Source: Malus domestica (taxonomy: Eukaryota; Streptophyta; Magnoliopsida; Rosales; Rosaceae). Taken from it: a stretch of DNA of 64,000 nt. Position numbers and translations under genes: made by a program. The notes below the pieces were generated by a model, which saw nothing but the letters and a program-made list of their open reading frames with translations, ran no database searches and was not told where the DNA came from. Positions 22,801 to 40,536 of this stretch are shown here, one piece after another; position 1 is the first letter of the stretch, and the number at the start of each line of letters is the position of its first letter. The stretch is from NCBI RefSeq assembly GCF_042453785.1, contig NC_091675.1:2864501-2928500 (forward strand), in the 5' to 3' direction.

Positions 22801-24052
22801 GTAGAAGAGAAAAGTAATTATACTCACATTGGTAGTATCTGCATGACCCCAAGCAGGATCCTCTGTAACAAACTCAGCATCTATTTCTCGTTTAACCTTC
22901 AAAATTTCTTCAGAGATGGTAGTGGCCGCCTATACCAAAGGTAAGATCGTCATACAAGAAAAACACTATCATCCCCACCTTCTAGGATAGATACTAAGAA
23001 ACATTCTACTTATCTTCATAGTGCTCCATAACGTAGTTAAAGAACAATAGAAGCTATAAAGAAAAGTGATCACAACAGTACCTCCCTAAGCTGCAATAGC
23101 TGATCCCTACTATATCGAACTCGCTCACGACCTTCAAACCGCAAGTCACCAGTCTGTAACAAGAACATAGGTAAAAGAGTTGAAACATATGAAGGGTAAT
23201 CCTCAGTAAATGAGCTATACACCTCGAAACAGAAATAAGAAAGCACACACAAAGAAGATATGTTATCAATGAAGAGTGAGGAATCGATCATAAACGAACA
23301 TATGCAACCTAAAGTGAAAGACATGTCAAATTATTCCACACGTATGAGTAAGAAATCACAATCAACAGACAGCAGCCAAAATTATATTTAAGAAGCTTAA
23401 CATGTAATGTTGGTCCTTTATGGGTATTGCAGACTCATTGCAAGCCCACCTAAAAACCCGACATAAAACTCTTCGTCCATATTTACAGCTGGTACACATT
23501 CTTGAGAGCCCTGCCAAGAATTAGGACGTTTAAATCTTAAAATATCAAATTTACCCTATTTCGACAACAAACTCCTTTTCCAATTATCTCAAAGTTGAAT
23601 TTTTGGTTTAGGATTACAAAAGAGTATACTCTCCGAGGATTTAACGGAATAATGTGACTGAAAGATCCAATTTTTACAATGAGTTCACTTTCAATTTCTC
23701 CAACCAGTAATGGAATTCAAAACAAAAACGCATACAATTCAAAACTCGACATCGAAAATCCACCAGAAACAAGAGAAAAGGAAAAGTCTTCGGATTTATT
23801 AAACCTCCAGAGTACCAGATCCCCGTACACATTCATGTAAACATACAAATATCTATACAAAAGTATATTTTTCTATGTGAGAGAGGAGCTAGAGTAAGGA
23901 GGGACCTTGAAGGCGGGAGCGAGGCCGGAATGGGAGGGAAGAGCCTGAGCATCAGAAGAGTTGGAATCGAAGCGAGCCGTGAGGAATCTGGGGACACGGA
24001 GGCCGCCGGTGCCGCCAGGTCTCAAGCTTATCAACGTCGGATCCGCCATCAT
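19895..24052 (-). CDS. EIF(ISO)4G1: Eukaryotic translation initiation factor eIF(iso)4G
   Basis: Scaffold subunit of plant eIF(iso)4F, linking cap-binding eIF(iso)4E to eIF4A and eIF3. Nine exons (minus) join in phase: 23906-24052, 23082-23153, 22828-22929, 22484-22631, 22102-22195, 21852-21939, 21407-21757, 21051-21290 and 19895-20929, giving 758 residues (Arabidopsis form about 780). Near residue 63 the motif YSRDQLL fits the YxxxxL-phi eIF4E-binding site. A MIF4G domain spans about residues 185-410 ([47 protein letters not shown]). After a Gly/Pro/Ala-rich linker, an MA3 domain ([20 protein letters not shown]) covers about 595-715. Two adjacent ATGs (24052, 24049) may start translation. 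Exon 5 sits behind two near acceptors (cag and gtag four bases later), and only the second keeps the frame. Confidence 0.95.
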
Positions 24053-24211
24053 AACTCGCCGCCGTCGATCTTTCTTTTCCGACTAGATAAGCGGAAGAGA
24101 GTGCAGCCGCACTAAGCGCGAGGGGAGCGTTTGGAACAGTGGATAGGGTTAGGTTTTTGTGTTTGAAGATAGACACGGGGAGGCAGTCTCTCTCCTTTAT
24201 CTATCTCTGTG

Positions 24212-24227
24212 TCTATATATCTATAGG
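24212..24227 (-). promoter_or_regulatory. Possible TATA element of the eIF(iso)4G gene
   Basis: On the minus strand the sequence reads CTATAGATATATAGAC about 165 bases before the start codon, followed by a CT/AG-rich leader. The position fits a plant TATA box with a leader of roughly 100-140 bases. The transcription start itself cannot be seen. Confidence 0.4.
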
Positions 24228-24429
24228 CGTAGAGAGTTTAGGCGTCTGGCAGCAGCGCGCTCCAAAATGGGAAGAGAGAGACAGAAACGTAAACCCTATT
24301 TATGCTACACAATATTGAGAGAAACCCTTCCCTGTTGTCGTTTTAACGCTTTCATTTTTCGGAAACGCATTTACGTAAATTGTAGCAGTGTCTTTCAATT
24401 TTAATTAAATTAGGGTAATGATTTTTTAA

Positions 24430-24880
24430 TTCAAAATTTATTATCATTAATCCTTCAATTCATTAAAATGTATAATTATGATTATTTTCGTCAATTTCGT
24501 TAGAATTTTGTCAAAATGAGTTATATTGGAATAACCATTGCTACAATTGGTGTCCCTCAAATCAACAAAATGTGTAGCTATGATTCTTTTCGTCAACTTC
24601 GTCGGAACTTTGTCAAAATGAGTTATGTTGGAAGGATTATTGCTATAATTGTGTTAAAGTTGAGGGATCATATCTCCAGTTGGGATAAAGTTAAGAGACA
24701 AATGATAATAGATTTTTAATTAAGGGACCATAACTGCACGTTTGAAGAGTTGAGAAACCAATGACAATAGATTTTTAGTTGAGGGACCATAACTGTACGT
24801 TTGAAGAGTTAAGAGACCAATAGTAATAGATTTTTAGTTGAGAGACCATTACTCTCATTGAATTGAAGTTAATGAACCAT
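24430..24880. repeat. Tandem repeat region, units of about 62 and 105 bp
   Basis: In 24690-24850 the unit GGGACCATAACTG(C/T)ACGTTTGAAGAGTT...AATAGATTTTTA is present at least twice with a third degenerate start. Just upstream, ATTNTTTTCGTCAA(T/C)TTCGT(T/C)(A/G)GAA...TTTTGTCAAAATGAGTTAT occurs twice (about 24485 and 24585). No coding potential. Confidence 0.7.
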
Positions 24881-25555
24881 TGTTATAATTTACTCTTACA
24901 AAATTAAGATAAAAATATTCCAACAAAAATTAACTAAAGGAAATATAATTCAATTCCAATCCCACCAAAACAATTCCTTTCTTTTTTTTTTCAGATAAAT
25001 CTTCACGTGACACAACGCGACAAGCATCAAAATCTTAAATGATTGATTGAGAAGTTGTTGTGTACGCGCGGTATCAACGTGACTTTTTGTTGGTAGAAAA
25101 TTGGTATGTTGCTGGTATTATCAGTTAACAGAATGTTTAATGTTATGTGACAAGTTGTTACATGTTGTAAAGTCTTAGAGATTCATCATAAAAATTATTT
25201 ATTCGGTAGTAAATTAGTAATTCCACTAAAGAGTAAACGTCTATACGGTGTGCGTGCAAAATTTAAGTTTAATTTAATTTTTAAAATTTTTGGTTGCAAT
25301 GATATTTTCTTGGTTTGAATTGAACCTTCAATGGTAGAAATAAAAGGTTTCCAAAACTTCAAACTTTTTGTTTCCTTCAAAATACTAACTTAAATTAATT
25401 AAATATTTTTCCAAATTGGATTATTTATTTTGATAGTGAATTTATATTTTACTTTTATAGCATTGACTTTTCATCTTGTACTAGTTCAGGCAGAAAACGG
25501 AAAGGAAACATGCCTATACTGTGGTATTGGATTCGCCAATCAAAAGGTTTCCTAA
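24881..25555. other. AT-rich spacer, no gene seen
   Basis: No ORF with family features and no structured repeat recognised. Confidence 0.4.
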
Positions 25556-25561
25556 ATTGAC

Positions 25562-25793
25562 TTGAGGAGGTGGATTGACTACGCTCCAATTTTCATACTC
25601 TTCTCATCATTTTTTTTGTTTTGTGTGATCACGGTTAAGCCACGTCAACATTTTATATTCCTATTATTGTTTGTTTTATTATTTTTATAAAAAAATTAAT
25701 ATAAAATGTTGACGTGACTTAACCGTGACCATACAAACAGGAGGAGATGAGAATAATATATAAATAGGAGGACAGACAATCCACCTCCGAATT
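25562..25793. mobile_element. Mutator-like MITE, second family member
   Basis: Ends GGAGGTGGATTGACTACGCTCC and (reverse complement) CGGAGGTGGATTGTCTGTCCTCC match the ends of the 16452 element. The interior repeats ATCACGGTTAAGCCACGTCAACATTTTATA and its near-inverted partner. No target-site duplication is visible here, so the ends or flanks have decayed. Confidence 0.75.
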
Positions 25794-26580
25794 TTGTGGT
25801 CATAGTGCTTTGTTATTTTTATATATTATTTTTAATCGATATTATATAATGATCATATAGTACTTCTATTCTCAATGTATTTTAAGTTTAAATATCTCAC
25901 ATTGTTGATATAACAATCAAATAGCTTTAATCACATTAAATGTCCAAAATATTTTATCTTCAAACTTGACATTCACATAAAAATTTCATTTACAACTGAA
26001 TATTTCCATGAGACATCATCATGTGATCAAGACAGTGACAAAATCAGAAATTCAGTTAATGAAGGTTAAATTTGAGCGATTGTAAAATTGAGCATATAAA
26101 TGAAATTCCTTAAAAAATGATCCTAAGTATCAACTTATTTAGCATATAAATTATAAAATATTCTTTTTTTATCAACAGCATATAATATTCTAAATTTTCA
26201 ACCTTAATATCGTTATGGTTTAAATTTGAATAAAAGTAATTGAATATAAGTATGATGACATGAAATTGTATATCTTTATTTGATTAAGAGGTAAAAAATA
26301 AAATTAAGTATTGGACCCTCAACTATGAGCAAATTGCATTCGCGAGGAGGATCAACTATTAAAATAAGAGAAGAGAATCTTAACGAAAGTTTTCAGTACT
26401 GTTCATTTTCACGAAAAATCACATTTTTACATTAAAAATTTAATTCTAGTACTATTCATTTTATCAAATCATTTACATTAATTTTTCTTTAAAATAGCCA
26501 TAAAAAAAAAAGAAACACAACCATTTAGCCAAAAACAAATAAATAAAACCACGTGTAACAACACCTTCCACAGGAGGAAA
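25794..26580. other. Spacer with a partial copy of the 155-bp repeat
   Basis: No gene seen. At about 26370-26495 an inverted, internally shortened copy of the 155-bp repeat occurs (TTAACGAAAGTTTTCAGTACTG, then TTTACATTAATTTTTCTTT). The right end is the promoter of the GPX gene. Confidence 0.5.
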
Positions 26581-26713
26581 ACTCTCTGTGGACTTGGGAG
26601 TCCACATGCTTCACAGAATCACATTGCCTCGACCGGCGAATTATCGTGAAGAGCTCTGCAACTCCCGAAATTCCATATTTCCACCGAGTTCCAGAGTCCC
26701 CACCAGCAAAACA

Positions 26714-28946
26714 ATGGCTTCCATGTCCTTCTTTGGAACTTTTTCAACACCTTCACAGGGGTTTTCTCAAACAAAAGCAAGCTCGAATTCTTCAGCTTCA
26801 TGCCCTCCCATGGCGTGCTGGATCAAATCCTCACTTGGGTCTTCGCAATCAGCACTTTTCCGAAATGGGTTGTCTTTGCAATCGGAAAATTTTAATGGGG
26901 TTTTGTTCAAATCTCGGTCTTTGAGTGTTTATGCAAGAGCAGCTACAGAGAAAAGTCTTTATGATTTCACTGTCAAGGTATGTATGTGTGTGTGTGTAAA
27001 TATGTAAAATATATATTTTCCTAGAAAGAATGCATCTTTTTTTCAGTTTCCCTAATTATTTGATGAAATTATGTTTTTTTTTCCTCTTTGTTTCTAGGAT
27101 TTTTGTCGATTTTATACTTGTAATGTTGTAATGTTCAGAAGAATCAAATTTGAAGTTAGAACATTTGAACTAGGTGGTCGGGTTTTAAACTAATGTCTGA
27201 AATTTGCTTAATGTAGGATATTGATGCTAAGGATGTTCCTCTTAGGAAGTTCAAGGGGAAGGTTCTTTTGATTGTCAATGTTGCTTCAAGATGGTATTGC
27301 TTTCTTTATTGAGTTGGAACTATTTTTTACATGTGAATTGAATTTTACGGAAGGTCTCTGTGGAAGACTGGAAGTTTGAGATGCTAGTGAATTGACCAAA
27401 ACTTGTTTTATTTGAATTTCAGTGGCTTGACTTCTTCAAATTACTCAGAACTGTCACACTTGTATGAGAAATACAAAACACAAGGTATGCTGCAACTCCG
27501 CAAAATTCCCGTTTTTCCTTTTCAATAACAATTTCGTATCCACAAAATGTTGCATTAGGTTGAATTTCATATGTTTCTGAAATGGTTTGGATTAGTTCTC
27601 CAGCTGCAAACTTAAAGATGAGTGCTTTTTCTCGTTGCACAAGTCACTTTCTTTTTGGTTGGTCAGGGATGCGGGTGCATGGGGAGGATTAGTTTTCGAA
27701 TGCGTTGTTTTATTGATTCATCTTTGACCACAAAACTTTTGACGTAAAAAATACTTTGACCATGAAACGGTATAACAAAAGTGCTTCTGTTGATATTTTC
27801 TTAAGGTGCTAATTGATGCTGCGTATCTAAACTCAGTCTCATTGCAGGATTTGAGATTCTAGCATTCCCTTGCAATCAGTTTGGGGGCCAAGAACCCGGA
27901 TCAAATGGGGAAATCAAGCAGTTTGCTTGTACAAGGTTTAAAGCCGAATTCCCGATTTTTGATAAGGTGCAAAGTTCAACTGCATGTCTTCCATCCATTG
28001 CTTTCTTATTGTAATTTTTTTTTTGTATTGAGATGGGTGTTTCAAGTACTAAAGGTACATTACAGGTTGATGTCAACGGTCCCAGCACAGCTCCGGTTTA
28101 CCAGTTTCTGAAATCAAATGCAGGAGGTTTTCTAGGTGACATTATCAAGTGGAATTTTGAGAAGTTTTTGGTGGACAAGAATGGTAAAGTTGTTGAGAGA
28201 TACCCACCAACGACATCCCCTTTTCAAATTGAGGTATGCATTTTCCTTTTTTCATTTGGTTGTATAATTAGGAAGTTCATTATTCCTTAAGTAAATGTTA
28301 GGGAACTTGACGGTTTGGTGGAACCTAGCTTTCTACAATTATGTTTCTAGATGTTGACATCATTTTTGAACCACCTGTTTCCTCGTTCAAGCGTAGTTGG
28401 TGATTTGGTGGTTAAGCAAGTCTAGAATTTACGCTATTACATTGATAAAGTGAAATAGTTTTGAAGTCCCCTATCCTCGCAACCACTCCATATTTTTTTC
28501 AATCAAATATTGATCAAGGCCAATCCATTTGTTTAACCACTGATGCTGATTGGAACGTTCCTGTAAATCTTCTGAGACAATCTCCTGTGGTTGCTTTGTT
28601 GAGTCTGTTTGTAGTGCTATCCTTGCTTCTTTTGCAGCTTTCTTTGGTTTGAATAAATTTCATTGATACCGAAAAAGTCGATAGTTCTGTAGCATCGTTA
28701 TCAAAGCAATAACCGAAGCTTGAAGATATGAAACTTAATATGGTTGCCGAAATAACGTGTACTTTTTCTGCTTAGTGTGTTTCTGAAGTGAAACAACATG
28801 GCAACTAGAGCATCATAATATGGACATAAGATTATAAGAAGTTTTTCCCTTTAAAGTAACAGATCTCTCACCCCTGTTTTTCCGGTCTGATTTTTTTGTA
28901 TAATTTTTTTTTTCAGAAGGATATCCAGAAACTGGTCGCAGCTTGA
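26714..28946 (+). CDS. GPX1: Chloroplast-type glutathione (thioredoxin) peroxidase
   Basis: Plant GPXs reduce hydrogen and lipid peroxides using thioredoxin. Six exons join in phase: 26714-26977, 27217-27293, 27423-27484, 27848-27966, 28066-28233 and 28917-28946, giving 239 residues. The N-terminal 75 or so residues are Ser-rich with few acids ([16 protein letters not shown]), matching a plastid transit peptide. Mature sequence starts near [16 protein letters not shown]. The peroxidatic Cys lies in NVASRCGLTSSNY (a Cys as in all plant GPXs, not selenocysteine), and its codon is split by intron 2. The catalytic Gln is in [17 protein letters not shown], the resolving Cys in FACTRF, and Trp/Asn in [10 protein letters not shown]. 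An in-frame ATG at 26588 would add 42 residues. I chose 26714 by homology. Confidence 0.95.
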
Positions 28947-29428
28947 GTAAAAGAGCTGCAGAACATGCACGGCGGCAGCCAGTAAGGAGAAGATGGAGTA
29001 TATATGGAAATACCTGTATATTGCTTGCTAGTTAATATCCTGTCTTGTCAGTAGTTTTCTCTTCGAATACTTCTTGGCTCCTTTCATGGAATGTGACATT
29101 CCTCCTCCATGCAACACATACGCTGAAATAACTCATTAGAAACACAAAAGGAAACGTTTATGCATCTGTATCGAACTGTGATTAGCATATTAGTAGGAAT
29201 GGCAACTTCCAAGCGTTTTTATTTCTTTTTCTTTTGTATTTGGACTAACTCCTTGTTGCTTTCTGTTCTCTTTTTCATATATTGTGATTACAATCATCAT
29301 ATTTGCATTTATACAATTGTGTATGTTCGAATTTGCTAAAATGGTCTGGAACTTTCAAGTGCGATGATTTGCTAATTTTTAATCTGTCAACGATTGTCAG
29401 TGAATTAGCTTAATTACAAGAAATTGCT
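28947..29428 (+). other. 3' UTR of GPX and spacer
   Basis: T-rich sequence after the GPX stop codon, probably including its 3' UTR. No separate feature seen. Confidence 0.4.
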
Positions 29429-29437
29429 CTGATCAGC

Positions 29438-29636
29438 GGACCCGGCTTCTCTGCCCTTCCAGTAGCCATACACTTCCATTCTCTCATATTTTGTCGGTTA
29501 AGTTATGTTAATATTTTATAGAGATAATAAAACAAAAAGCAATAGTGATATAAAAAGTTGATGTGGCTTAACCGTGACCTCACAAATAGAAAATGATGAG
29601 AGTGTATGGAACTGAGAGGGCAGAGAAGCCAGGTTC
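29438..29636. mobile_element. Mutator-like MITE, 199 bp, 9-bp target duplication
   Basis: Ends GGACCCGGCTTCTCTGCCC and (reverse complement) GAACCTGGCTTCTCTGCCC form 19-bp inverted repeats with two mismatches. CTGATCAGC flanks both sides (29429-29437 and 29637-29645), a perfect 9-bp duplication. The interior GGTTAAGTTATGTTAATATTTTA and its inverted counterpart relate it to the 16452 and 25562 copies, although the outer ends differ. Confidence 0.88.
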
Positions 29637-29819
29637 CTGATCAGCTCTATATTCATAAGTCACAATCCTCTTTCTCCCATTGACTTGCGTCGGCCCCAAA
29701 GTCTTCCTTACGGAAAAAAAGTATTTTTTTGTTTTATGAGATTATCATAGCTTTTTAGTTTGATTTTTGAGATTTAAAATCAGTATAAGGGGTTTTCGAA
29801 ATTATCACTGTCAATCATT

Positions 29820-29985
29820 TTTGTACTTATGAAAAACCTTTGTTAAATTGAAGAAACCACCGTTCAAAGAGAGGATTGATGTGATAAAAATAGTCTATCA
29901 TTTTGGCCCTTGTGAAAAACTGTTATTAAATTGAAAAAACCATCACTCAAATGAAGGATTGACGTGACAAGAATATTCTTAATTT
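29820..29985. repeat. Tandem duplication of about 80 bp
   Basis: TGTACTTATGAAAAACCTTTGTTAAATTGAAGAAACCACCGTTCAAA and a related copy about 80-85 bases downstream (CCCTTGTGAAAAACTGTTATTAAATTGAAAAAACCATCACTCAAA) lie head to tail. Non-coding, in the GPX-ERH spacer. Confidence 0.6.
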
Positions 29986-30336
29986 AACGGAGAATTTCAA
30001 CAACTCTGGATAAACATTCCAAAGTCTTTTTCTTCTTTTCCAAAAGCATTCCAGTCTTTCGGTTTTTCCTTTATTCCCTACTTTCCACCGCTACACACAA
30101 CAACCAAAGAAAAAAGTATACAAATCCAACGGTCTGGGTTCTCCGTCAAAAGACCACCGCAACCGAGATCGTAATTGTCTACTTTACCCTCAACTCTGCA
30201 TGTCCCTAACCTAGTGGCCCTGCTCGAAGTCTTCGTCTTCAACTCTCTCACTCCCTCTCTTCCTCCGGCCGTCTCGTCTTCTCTGCGCAACCCTAATTTT
30301 GCTGCAAACTTTTGGGTCGTCACTGTCAGCTCTCAC

Positions 30337-32352
30337 ATGGTAATCTACTTTCTTTTTCTCCCATAAATTTATTTGCTTTTCTCTGTAGTTATTTATTTTC
30401 TCCTTTTTCCCTCTGCAATTCGTACTATTTATTTATAGAAAAACTAATGAAAAGGGCTTGAAAACTTTGAGTTTTAATGATAAGGACAAAATAAAGGGTA
30501 AAGTAAATAGTACCAGGATTGACTTTTTAGTGTAAAAATGTGGTTTTTCGTTAAAGTGAACAGTACCGGATGCTTTTCGTTAAAGCTCCCTTTATTTATT
30601 TATGCAAAATTAGGGTTTTGTTCTGTAAAGTTGGATCTTGGAATTATTGGAAGCTGAGAATCTAGAAATTTTTTTTTTCTGTTTAAGCTTACTTGGAAGG
30701 GATTTTTCTGCTGGGCTTGACATTACTTGGAAGGGATTTTTCTGTTTTAATTTATATTTGTTGGGTTTTCTTTCCTTTTCTCTGTTGTATGGGGAACCAA
30801 ACAGACGGCTGGGGTTCTGGTTTGTGGGTTTTTTTCAAAAGGTTACGTGAATGTGAGTTTTGCTGTTGAACTTTGCTGTCAAGATTTACAGTACAATACA
30901 GCTATTGTGTCTATAATGCTCTGTTTCCATGATAATTTCGATGTTTTTAGATTGAAGTACTTTTCGTGCTTTCATAATATGAACCTGTCGTGTTGGAATG
31001 CTGACTAAATTGCACTTTTTTTTTCGTCATGTAGGCGAACAAGCACACGATCATTCTAATGCAAACTTCTCACAACAAAGCAAGTAGAACCTTTATGGAC
31101 TATGATTCCATAAGTCAAGCAATGGATGGTATGTTTTATTTATGGTTGTTGTGATTACGTTTTATTTATTTATAAAAATTGTTGTTGTTACACTATCATT
31201 GTTATCGTTCATCATTCTTTCGGCTCCAAAGTGTATTTAGTCTTTGGTACTGTGAACTGCTTCTTATGTTGTAAAAGGAATTCTTGTGTATAAGAAAAAA
31301 AGTGTCCGTGAACTGCTTATTCTTGAAGGAAACTGAAAGGCATAGCTGATTCCAGAGGGAGAAAAAAGTTTACTTTCACCTATTAGGTGAGTAAGTAAGT
31401 TTTTCTTAGAAAATGATGGACGTGATAAGTAATTGATATTGATTATTTGGCTCTCTTGCTCGCCAATGTGAGAGTTGTTGACCTGCATGGAATACTTGAA
31501 TGAAATATTAGTATGCCTAATTAGATTCAAATGCCAACTTTATCCAGAATCCTGGTTGATCCATTAATTCGGAGCTTGTAAAACTCTCATAGGGGTACCG
31601 ATACAACCACTTCATATGACTTGTGACAACGCTACTATATGACTTGTGTACTTGTGTCTGGTGAAACATGATAGTTTGGGTGACATTAAACTTCCACTTC
31701 ATATGAGAGAAAACATGTTTCTTCCCTCTGCCCCTCTTCTTCTTTTCTCTGTACATATATGTTCCTTGAGAGTTTTTTAACCCTCTTGGTTCACAGTTGG
31801 ATACATCAGGGTGAAAAAAGGCTGGAGGGCTCCCAAGAAATAATGTTGTTATAACCGCCATTGTTTTTTATTGCATTGACTAGAAGTTATGCTGTTGTGT
31901 GTATAGGTATATGTGGACTGTATGAGAGGAAGCTGAGGGAGTTAAATCCAGCAATTAGAGATATCTCTTATGACATCGGAGATCTCTACAATTTCATTGA
32001 TGGCCTTGCCGACATGAGTGCTTTAGTGTATCTCTCTCTCTCTCTCTCTCAACAAAACTCACACACAAATAGGCACCAAACTATGTATAGCTTGTCACTG
32101 AACTTTCTTTTTTTGTAGAATTATGTCAACGATCTTCAAATTTTGAGTTAGAATGGTTCCCGATCATCTGCTGTTCTTTTAACTTTCCCATTTCAAATTT
32201 TTGTTTGTGATGTCTGTTGGGTTGGGAAACTGATACCTTTCTGTCTGGTTTTGGTCTGCAGATATGATCATTCGATTCAGGCATATCTCCCCTATGACCG
32301 ACAGTGGATTAAACAACGGACACTTCGACATCTGCAAAAACTGGCGCATTGA
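30337..32352 (+). CDS. ERH: Enhancer of rudimentary homolog (ERH)
   Basis: A small, highly conserved eukaryotic protein that forms a homodimer and is linked to mRNA processing and cell-cycle control in animals and yeasts. Its plant role is poorly known. Four coding exons join in phase: 30337-30339 (the ATG alone), 31035-31128, 31907-32027 and 32262-32352, giving 102 residues, the usual length. Diagnostic phrases are HTIILMQTSHNKASRTFMDY, ISQAMDGICGLYERKL, LYNFIDGLADMSALVY and YLPYDRQWIKQRTLRHLQ. The start is fixed by CTCACATG|gtaatc and the acceptor tgtag|GCGAAC, which restores M-A-N-K. Intron 1 contains a copy of the 155-bp repeat. Intron 3 opens with a (TC)n run at its donor. Confidence 0.95.
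30437..30592 (+). repeat. 155-bp interspersed repeat, copy in ERH intron 1
   Basis: This is one of the best preserved copies: AAAACTAATGAAAAGGGCTTG, GATAAGGACAAAATAAAGGGTAAAG, ATTGACTTTTTAGTGTAAAAATG, then AAAGTGAACAGTACCGG and GCTTTTCGTTAAAG. It is nearly identical to 50787-50935, which suggests fairly recent spread. Confidence 0.8.
32028..32051 (+). repeat. (TC)n run at an ERH splice donor
   Basis: About ten TC units follow immediately after the donor gta of ERH intron 3. Confidence 0.8.
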
Positions 32353-33170
32353 CAAAAGTGATGCTGCAGATTATGTCTGTGGCAAACTTCAGACTTGAAT
32401 CAAATATTAAGGGAATTAGCTATGAAGTGTATAATTTCAGACCATCCGGGCTTTCATCCGGTCTGTTTTTATTCGGGTGTTGTAACTTTTCTACCTGTGC
32501 ACATATCTTCAAAATTATATGGTAGCTTTGCCCAAGTTTCAAATGAAAACCAACGTTTGTCGTCGGCTTCGATTCCGGAGCAATTCTTCTTTGTTTCATG
32601 AACCTTTGACTGTGATGGCATCAGAATCTTGTACCATTTAAACTTCAAAGCAGAGGAGATACCCAAAAGTACGTCTGAAAGGGTGAAGGTTGTGGTTTTA
32701 ATGAAAACTAGTGTGGTTAGAGATTCAATCAAAACCGCTAAAGTACATATTGGTTTTTATCAATTATACTTTTTATCAATAAAAAATTCAAACTCGAGAC
32801 CTCTTCTAACACTTGAAGAGAATTTTTGTTTTTCTTTCCCAAAAGCAAATAAACCATATGAGAAATTATTCTTGCAATTGGTATCGATACAACCAAATAT
32901 GAAGGCGTTTCCAGACCTTATTTGTTTTAGCGGCGTTTCATCTGATTGTTCTGGTGACATTTCATTCCATAATGAGAAAGATGTTTAAAATTCGAAAAGA
33001 GTTTTGATTTAGTGCAATAAGACCTTGATTAACAAAAATTTTAATTTTAGATTTAATATAATTTTGTAATTGTGCCATCAAATAATTGTACATCTCCAAA
33101 AGGCAAATAATACTAAATAGTCAGTCCACCTGGTTTTTACAGTAAAAAAATCAGTAGTACCCAAATTTAC
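32353..33170. other. ERH 3' UTR and spacer
   Basis: Contains the ERH 3' UTR and an AT-rich spacer. The ORFs here have no recognisable family features. Confidence 0.4.
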
Positions 33171-33528
33171 GATTAGGGCTTTTGCGGAGCCTCTTTCTGA
33201 ATTTCTGATCGCCCACTGCGTTTCACAGTCGTCGTCCTCCGCGATTCTCGGCTTTGCAGAAGAGAGGGCGGATTCGCAATCGGACCAGTCGGGTTTGGGG
33301 CTTGCGGGAATTAAGGTTTCAACCTTCACACACTCTTTCGGTAAGCAGATTTGATTTCTGACGGTTGAGCTAAATAAATTAGGAATTTTGAACTTGGTAA
33401 TCTCTCATGGTTTGGAATTTCGTTTTTTATGCAAATTTGGGTTCGTAGTTTTTATACTTTGTGAATTGACGTTGAAGTATTGAGTTTTGATGCGTTTTGT
33501 CGAACTGATTTGCCGAAGCTGATGCAAA
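33171..33528 (+). promoter_or_regulatory. Split 5' UTR of RRC1
   Basis: A leader ending CTCTTTCG|gtaagc at about 33341 and an acceptor just before the start codon (ttgccgaag|ctgatgcaaaATG) suggest one intron in the 5' UTR. This is inferred from splice-site look alone. Confidence 0.4.
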
Positions 33529-39874
<6,346 letters not shown>

Positions 39875-40536
39875 GTCTATCTATCCTGAACAACTCTTCC
39901 TTGAAAAGAGTTGGGAATCTAATCGATAGTTTCCAAAATTGAGACCCGTGGGTCGTTTTTTTTTGGAACCGTGATGCAGTGTTTCTAGATGATGTTGGGG
40001 GCCAAGATGGAAGTTAAGCTGGAGACTGCTTTGGAAGAAGAATTATTTGGCGAGGTGTTGTGTGTTTTCTAGTGATAGTTACATCGTGTAACAGGAAATT
40101 TAGTTCTTGTTAACCTCTATTTCTTGGCAATTATATAACGATTTCGCTTCGAAGGCATCACATCTTCATTGCTTTTTGTAATGCCATACTTTGGTACTGG
40201 TTTGGTAATCCACCAGGAGAGAGTGGTTAGTATCTCGAAATGAAGCCATCAGATTCTTCCCTTTGTTTTTTGAAGTTCTATTTGACCGTGTTCGATCGCA
40301 GTTTTCTGTTACCCAACTGTTGAAATGTATATGATTATTTAGTGTCGAGTTCAAAGCTTCGTTTTGGTTTCCAAACTGATACTGTTGCTCAATGCTTTTG
40401 GTCATTCTGTTATTGGACTTGGATTCGTTATTGGCGCTCAAAGCTTTGAGGGAAAATAATTAAGTTAATTTACAGTGCAAACGACCGGAACCCTAACCGG
40501 AATGTGAAACGAGGTTACACCGAAAAACCCTAAAGC
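39875..40536. other. Convergent 3' flanks of RRC1 and the Myb/SANT-like gene
   Basis: About 660 bases between two stop codons on opposite strands. It presumably holds both 3' UTRs. No other gene seen. Confidence 0.5.

Noticed and set aside
26588-26713. Upstream in-frame ATG of the GPX gene
   Set aside because: It would add 42 residues not expected in the family. The ATG at 26714 starts a typical plastid transit peptide.
32629-32988. 119-residue plus-strand ORF downstream of ERH
   Set aside because: No homology that I recognise, AT-rich codons, located in 3' flank. Judged a chance ORF.
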